Source of the DNA: Sphingomonas sp. Leaf208
GTDB lineage: Bacteria; Pseudomonadota; Alphaproteobacteria; Sphingomonadales; Sphingomonadaceae
Length of the DNA: 64,000 nucleotides
Assembly (NCBI RefSeq): GCF_001421415.1
Contig: NZ_LMKH01000012.1
Coordinates: 62,001 to 126,000 of the forward strand
Direction of reading: 5' to 3'
The notes beneath the pieces were generated by a model. That model was not told where the DNA came from. It made no database searches and saw only the letters and a list, made by a program, of their open reading frames with translations. This document shows positions 59,724-64,000 of this stretch, piece after piece (position 1 is the first letter of the stretch; every line of letters starts with the position of its first letter). Position numbers and translations under genes: made by a program.

Positions 59724-60950
59724 TTGATAGCCACACGATTTTCTGCGCGGCAGTGCGCCATCCTGCTGGTGCCCGCACTGGCGCTCGCCGCCTGTTCCGG
59801 CGACGGCGACAAGGCTCAAGGCAAGGCCGGCCGCGGTGGCCAGCCGGGCCAGGGTACGCCGACCGTCGGCTATGTCGTCGTCCAGCCGACCAGCGTCGCG
59901 ATGACCACCGAACTCAGCGGCCGTACCACCGCGTTCGAGAGCTCGGACGTCCGCCCTCAGGTCACCGGGATCATCCGCCGGCGGTTCTTCACCGAGGGTA
60001 CGCTCGTCAAGAAGGGCCAGCCGCTCTACGAGATCGACCCGCGCCTCTATCGGGCCGCCGCCAACGAGGCGCAGGCCAACCTGCAGAGCGCGCGCGCCAA
60101 CCAGCAGGCGCAGACCATCCTCGCACAGCGCTACAAGCCGCTCGCCGAGATGGAGGCGATCAGCAAGCAGGATTACACCAACGCGGTCGCCACTTCGCGC
60201 CAGGCCACCGCCTCGGTCGCGCAGACCCGCGCCGCGCTGGAGACCGCGCAGATCAACCTCAAGTTCACGACCGTCCCCGCGCCGATCACCGGGCGCATCG
60301 GCCGTTCGCTGTTTACCGTCGGTGCGCTCGTGTCCGCCACGCAGACCGATCCGCTCGCGCAGATCCAGCGACTCGATCCGATGTTCGTCGACATCCAGCA
60401 ATCCTCCGGCGACCTGCTCGCGCTGCGCCGTTCGCTCGGCCAGAACGGCATCGTCGCGACCCGCGCCGAAGTCCGCCTCACACTCGAGGACGGTAGCGAA
60501 TATGGCGCGACCGGCACGGTCGAGTTCGCCGAAGCGCTGGTCAACACAGAGACCGGCACCGTGACGCTCCGCGCCCGCTTCCCCAATCCGCAGGGGCTGC
60601 TCCTCCCCGGCATGTTCGTCCAGGCCAAGTTCGCGCAGGCGATCAACCAGCGCGCGTTCCTTGTGCCGCAGGCTGGCGTGTCGCGCGACGCGAAGGGCAA
60701 TGCGACGGTCTATGTCGTCGATGCGAACAACAAGGCGGTGCAGAAGAAGATCAAGGCGGATCGCACGCAGGGCGCGTTCTGGGTGGTTACCAGCGGACTC
60801 AACCCAGGCGACAAGATCATCACGCAAGGGTTGTCGAAGATCGCGCCGAACCAAGGCGTGAAGCCGGTGCCTGAAAACACCGCGCAAAAGATCGAAGCGC
60901 CCAAGGACGACTCCTCAGGGGGCCAGTCCAGCCAGAAAAAGGCCGGCTAA
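59724..60950 (+). CDS. RND efflux periplasmic adaptor (AcrA/MexA type)
   Basis: Lipoprotein membrane-fusion protein, 408 residues from TTG 59724. Signal ATRFSARQCAILLVPALALA with lipobox LAAC. Family segments: TELSGRTTAFESSDVRPQVT, IIRRRFFTEGTLVKKGQPLY, EIDPRLYRAAANEAQANLQS, TVPAPITGRIGRSLFTVGAL and GLLLPGMFVQAKFAQAINQR. TTG 59724 gives the correct lipoprotein signal; an in-frame ATG at 59562 would place 54 unrelated residues before it. The pump gene follows 6 bp after the stop. No TetR/MarR regulator is adjacent on the visible side. Confidence 0.92.
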   Translation: MIATRFSARQCAILLVPALALAACSGDGDKAQGKAGRGGQPGQGTPTVGYVVVQPTSVAMTTELSGRTTAFESSDVRPQVTGIIRRRFFTEGTLVKKGQPLYEIDPRLYRAAANEAQANLQSARANQQAQTILAQRYKPLAEMEAISKQDYTNAVATSRQATASVAQTRAALETAQINLKFTTVPAPITGRIGRSLFTVGALVSATQTDPLAQIQRLDPMFVDIQQSSGDLLALRRSLGQNGIVATRAEVRLTLEDGSEYGATGTVEFAEALVNTETGTVTLRARFPNPQGLLLPGMFVQAKFAQAINQRAFLVPQAGVSRDAKGNATVYVVDANNKAVQKKIKADRTQGAFWVVTSGLNPGDKIITQGLSKIAPNQGVKPVPENTAQKIEAPKDDSSGGQSSQKKAG

Positions 60951-60956
60951 GCCCTT

Positions 60957-63900
60957 ATGTTGTCCCGTGTCTTCATCGATCGCCCGATCTTCGCCTGGGT
61001 GCTCGCGATCATCGTGATGCTTGGCGGCATCGGCGCGATCATGAGCCTGCCGATCGCGCAGTACCCCGACGTCGCGCCGCCGCAGGTGACCGTCCGCGCG
61101 TCCTTCCCGGGTGCCAACGCGCAGACCATCCAGAACAGCGTCACGCAGGTCGTCGAGCAGTCGCTGACGGGTATCGACGGGCTGATCTATTTCAGCTCGT
61201 CCTCGTCGTCACGCGGCTCGGTGAACATCACGGTGACGTTCGAGAAGGGCACCGATCCCGACATCGCGCAGGTCCAGGTCCAGAACCAGGTCCAGCAAAC
61301 GCTCTCCCGCCTGCCGCAACAGGTCCAGCAACAGGGCCTCGTCGTCCGCAAATCGAACCCGGACAATTTGCTGATCGTCGGCGTCTATGACGAGACCGAC
61401 AAGCTGACCAACCAGGACGTCTCGGACTATCTCGTCTCGAACCTCCAGGACCCGCTCGGCCGTATTCCGGGCATCGGCGACAGCAACGTGTTCGGCGCGC
61501 AGTACGCGATGCGGATCTGGCTGAACCCCAACAAGCTCGCCAGCTACCAGCTGATCCCGAGCGACGTGACGACCGCGATCCAGGCGCAGAACACCGAAGT
61601 CGCCGCCGGCGAACTCGGTGGCCAGCCCCAGCCCGACACGCAAATGCTCAACGCGACCGTCACCGCGCAGTCGCGCCTCCAGACGCCCGAGCAGTTCGCG
61701 AACATCATCCTGAAGACCACCAACGACAGCGCCGTGGTCAAGCTGCGCGACGTCGCCCGGATCGAACTGGGCGCGGAGAACTACAACGCGCGCAGCCGCG
61801 TCAACGCGCATCCCGGCGCCGGTATCGCGGTGCTGCTCGCGCCGGGCGCCGACGCGCTCAAGACCGCCGAACTGGTCAAGGCGTTCGTCGCCAAGTCCGC
61901 CAAGAGCTTCCCGCCCGGCCTGAAATTTGCCTACGCCAACGACACCACCGACTTCATCAAGCTGTCGATCGACGAGGTCGTGAAGACGCTGATCGAGGCC
62001 GTCATCCTCGTCGTCATCGTCATGTTCGTGTTCCTGCAAAGCTGGCGCGCGACACTGATCCCGACGATCGCGGTGCCGGTCGTGCTGCTCGGCACGTTCG
62101 GCGTGTTCTATCTCGCCGGCTTCTCGATCAACACGTTGACGCTGTTCGGGCTCGTGCTCGCGATCGGCCTGCTGGTCGACGACGCGATCGTCGTGGTCGA
62201 AAACGTCGAGCGCCTGATGGAGGAAAATCCCGAGATGACGCCTCGGGAGGCGACGATCGAGTCGATGAACGAGATCACCGTCGCGCTGGTCGCGATCGCG
62301 CTGGTGCTGTCGGCGGTGTTCCTGCCAATGGCGTTCTTCGGCGGCTCGACCGGCGTGATCTACCGCCAGTTCTCGCTGACGATGGTGTCGGCGATGGTCC
62401 TGTCGGTGCTCGTCGCGCTGATCCTCTCGCCCGCCCTCACCGCGACGCTGCTCAAGCAGAAGCAGAAGGACGCCGACGGCAATCACGAGAAAAGCTGGGG
62501 CGAACGCAAATTCCCGAAGGTCGCGCATGTCTTCACGCGCGCCGGCGACAAGTTCAACAGCGGGTTCGAGAAGGGCACGCAGAAATATACCGGTGCCGTC
62601 CAGTCGGTGATCGACCGCAAATGGCTGTTCCTGCTGATCTACGCGGTGATCGTCGCGGTGCTGGCCGTTCTGTTCCTGCGGCTGCCGACAGGCTTCCTGC
62701 CGACCGAGGACCAGGGCTCGGGCATCGTCCAGTTCCAGCTTCCCGCCGGCGCCACGCAAGGCCGCACCTTCGCGCTGCAGAAGCAGATCGAGCAATATTA
62801 CTACACCAACGAGAAGGCCAACGTCCGCACGATGTTCACCGTCAGCGGCGGCGGCGGTGGCGGCGCGAGCGGCCAGAACACGGGCCAGGGCTTCATCGCG
62901 TTCGCACCGTGGGATGACCGCAAGGGCAAGGAAAACACTGCCGAAGCGATCACCGGTCGCGCGTCGAAGGCGTTCGCCGGCTTCCGTGACGCGCAGGTCT
63001 ATTCGCTGGTGCCACCGGCCGTCCGCGGTCTCGGCTCGTCGAACGGCTTTACGATGGAGTTGCAGAACGCCGGCGGGCTGAGCCAGGTCGAGTTCAACGC
63101 GGCGCGCGACAAGCTGCTCGCGCTCGCCCGCGCCGACTCGTCACTGACCGCGATCCGCCTGACCGAACTGCCCGACGTCGCCACGTTGCGCGTCGATGCG
63201 GACCAGCAGAAGCTGTCCACGCTCGGCCTCACCCAGGCGAACGTCAACTCGACGCTATCGACCGCCTGGGGTGGCCAGTACGTCAACGACTTCATCGACC
63301 GTGGCCGTGTGAAGCGTGTCTATGTCCAGGGCGACGCACAGTTCCGTGCGCAGCCGTCAGACCTGAGCCAGTGGTTCGTGCGCGGTTCGAACGGCCAGAT
63401 GGCGCCGTTCTCGTCGTTCGCGAAGACCAGCTGGGGCCAGGCACCGACGACGCTGTCACGGTTCAACGGCATTGCTTCGTACGAAATTCAGGGCTCGGGC
63501 GCGCCAGGCGTTAGCTCGGGCGATGCGATGAACCGGATCGCCGAGCTTGCTGGGCAGATCCCCGGCACGTCGGTCGCATGGTCCGGCCTGTCGTATCAGG
63601 AACGCCTGTCCTCGGGTCAGGCACCGATCCTCTACGGGCTGTCGCTGCTGGTCGTGTTCCTGTGCCTCGCCGCGCTGTACGAGAGCTGGTCGATCCCGAT
63701 CGCCGTGCTGCTGGTGATCCCGCTCGGCCTCGTCGGAGCGATCCTCGCCGTGACGCTGCGTGGGCTGATCAACGACGTCTATCTCCAGATCGGCCTGCTG
63801 ACGACGATGGGTCTGGCCGCGAAGAACGCGATCCTGATGATCGAGTTCGCCGAGCAGGAGGAGAAGAAGGGCAAGCGCGTCATCGAGGCGGCGCTGTCCG

Positions 63901-64000
63901 CGGCGAAGATCCGATTGCGCCCGATCCTGATGACCTCGTTCGCGTTCATCCTCGGCGTGTTGCCGCTGGCGCTGTCGACCGGTGCGGGCGCGAACAGCCG
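60957..64000 (+). CDS. RND efflux pump, HAE1 family (AcrB/MexB type), 3' end cut by window
   Basis: The first 1,014 codons of the proton-driven inner-membrane multidrug pump are present; full members have about 1,050 residues, so only the C-terminal tail is missing. N terminus MLSRVFIDRPIFAWVLAIIV is canonical. Proton-relay Asp408-Asp409 in GLLVDDAIVVVENV match AcrB Asp407-Asp408, and Lys956 in MGLAAKNAILMIEF matches AcrB Lys940. The porter-domain loop where AcrB reads GRGQNTG is Gly-rich here (VSGGGGGGASGQNTG). An outer-membrane channel gene would be expected just beyond the window. Confidence 0.95.
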   Translation, partial: MLSRVFIDRPIFAWVLAIIVMLGGIGAIMSLPIAQYPDVAPPQVTVRASFPGANAQTIQNSVTQVVEQSLTGIDGLIYFSSSSSSRGSVNITVTFEKGTDPDIAQVQVQNQVQQTLSRLPQQVQQQGLVVRKSNPDNLLIVGVYDETDKLTNQDVSDYLVSNLQDPLGRIPGIGDSNVFGAQYAMRIWLNPNKLASYQLIPSDVTTAIQAQNTEVAAGELGGQPQPDTQMLNATVTAQSRLQTPEQFANIILKTTNDSAVVKLRDVARIELGAENYNARSRVNAHPGAGIAVLLAPGADALKTAELVKAFVAKSAKSFPPGLKFAYANDTTDFIKLSIDEVVKTLIEAVILVVIVMFVFLQSWRATLIPTIAVPVVLLGTFGVFYLAGFSINTLTLFGLVLAIGLLVDDAIVVVENVERLMEENPEMTPREATIESMNEITVALVAIALVLSAVFLPMAFFGGSTGVIYRQFSLTMVSAMVLSVLVALILSPALTATLLKQKQKDADGNHEKSWGERKFPKVAHVFTRAGDKFNSGFEKGTQKYTGAVQSVIDRKWLFLLIYAVIVAVLAVLFLRLPTGFLPTEDQGSGIVQFQLPAGATQGRTFALQKQIEQYYYTNEKANVRTMFTVSGGGGGGASGQNTGQGFIAFAPWDDRKGKENTAEAITGRASKAFAGFRDAQVYSLVPPAVRGLGSSNGFTMELQNAGGLSQVEFNAARDKLLALARADSSLTAIRLTELPDVATLRVDADQQKLSTLGLTQANVNSTLSTAWGGQYVNDFIDRGRVKRVYVQGDAQFRAQPSDLSQWFVRGSNGQMAPFSSFAKTSWGQAPTTLSRFNGIASYEIQGSGAPGVSSGDAMNRIAELAGQIPGTSVAWSGLSYQERLSSGQAPILYGLSLLVVFLCLAALYESWSIPIAVLLVIPLGLVGAILAVTLRGLINDVYLQIGLLTTMGLAAKNAILMIEFAEQEEKKGKRVIEAALSAAKIRLRPILMTSFAFILGVLPLALSTGAGANS

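Noticed and set aside
62840..62890. Glycine-rich loop of the RND pump as a novel insertion
   Set aside because: Porter-domain loops of this family are variable in length and Gly-rich. Not enough to call unusual without an alignment.

Overview
The window is high-GC chromosomal DNA from an alphaproteobacterium, most likely a sphingomonad (Sphingomonas or a close relative). The evidence is the zapE-mdh and sdhCDA/sdhB arrangement, the gene families present, and many intergenic palindromes built on CCCCGGCCTTCGCCGGGG and CTCCCGCGAAGGCGGGAG cores. I recall such palindromes from sphingomonad genomes but could not search for them. Genes are dense, mostly housekeeping, and start codons often overlap the previous stop (TAATG, TGATG, ATGA). 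There is one tRNA, no rRNA, no CRISPR array and no recognisable transposase, integrase or phage gene.

Layout, 0-15 kb: a truncated GIY-YIG gene; mdh and zapE; a thioesterase; succinate dehydrogenase, split into sdhB and sdhC-D-A-small membrane protein by a ClpP-like gene and a RelBE-type toxin-antitoxin pair; a soluble globin-coupled chemoreceptor whose globin domain seems to lack the haem-binding histidine; an SDR enzyme and prmA; phhA; a DUF2459 protein; a lipoprotein and a glycerophosphodiesterase. 15-28 kb: a PaoABC-like molybdenum hydroxylase operon with two consecutive large subunits plus XdhC and MocA maturation factors, then a convergent MacAB-TolC-type export operon. 28-33 kb: otsB, a GH15 glycosidase and otsA in one tightly coupled operon, then an MscS channel on the other strand.

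33.8-43.9 kb is the most interesting part. One set of genes encodes a LicC-like nucleotidyltransferase, a TagF-like glycerophosphotransferase and a CDP-alcohol phosphotransferase. It is followed by a class-II amidotransferase/asparagine synthase with no normal start codon at its catalytic Cys, and by a flippase. A second operon encodes a DAGK-type lipid kinase, a bacterial homologue of the mitochondrial CDP-diacylglycerol synthase Tam41, and a MobA-like nucleotidyltransferase. Together these look like a route that phosphorylates a lipid, activates it with CTP and attaches or polymerises a phospho-head-group for the envelope. The product is unknown.

44-51 kb: dapB, nth, tRNA-Arg(CCG), an acyltransferase in a less gene-dense patch, an LprI-like protein, a DUF188 protein, a DEAD-box helicase and a YhiN-type flavoprotein. 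51.9-59.2 kb: a pentose-phosphate operon on the minus strand (rpiA ... tkt-tal-gnd) that continues into two HAD-IIB phosphatases, a GreA/GreB-like factor and a 60-residue DNA-binding-like protein. 59.7 kb to the end: an RND efflux membrane-fusion protein and the first 1,014 codons of its inner-membrane pump, cut by the window edge.
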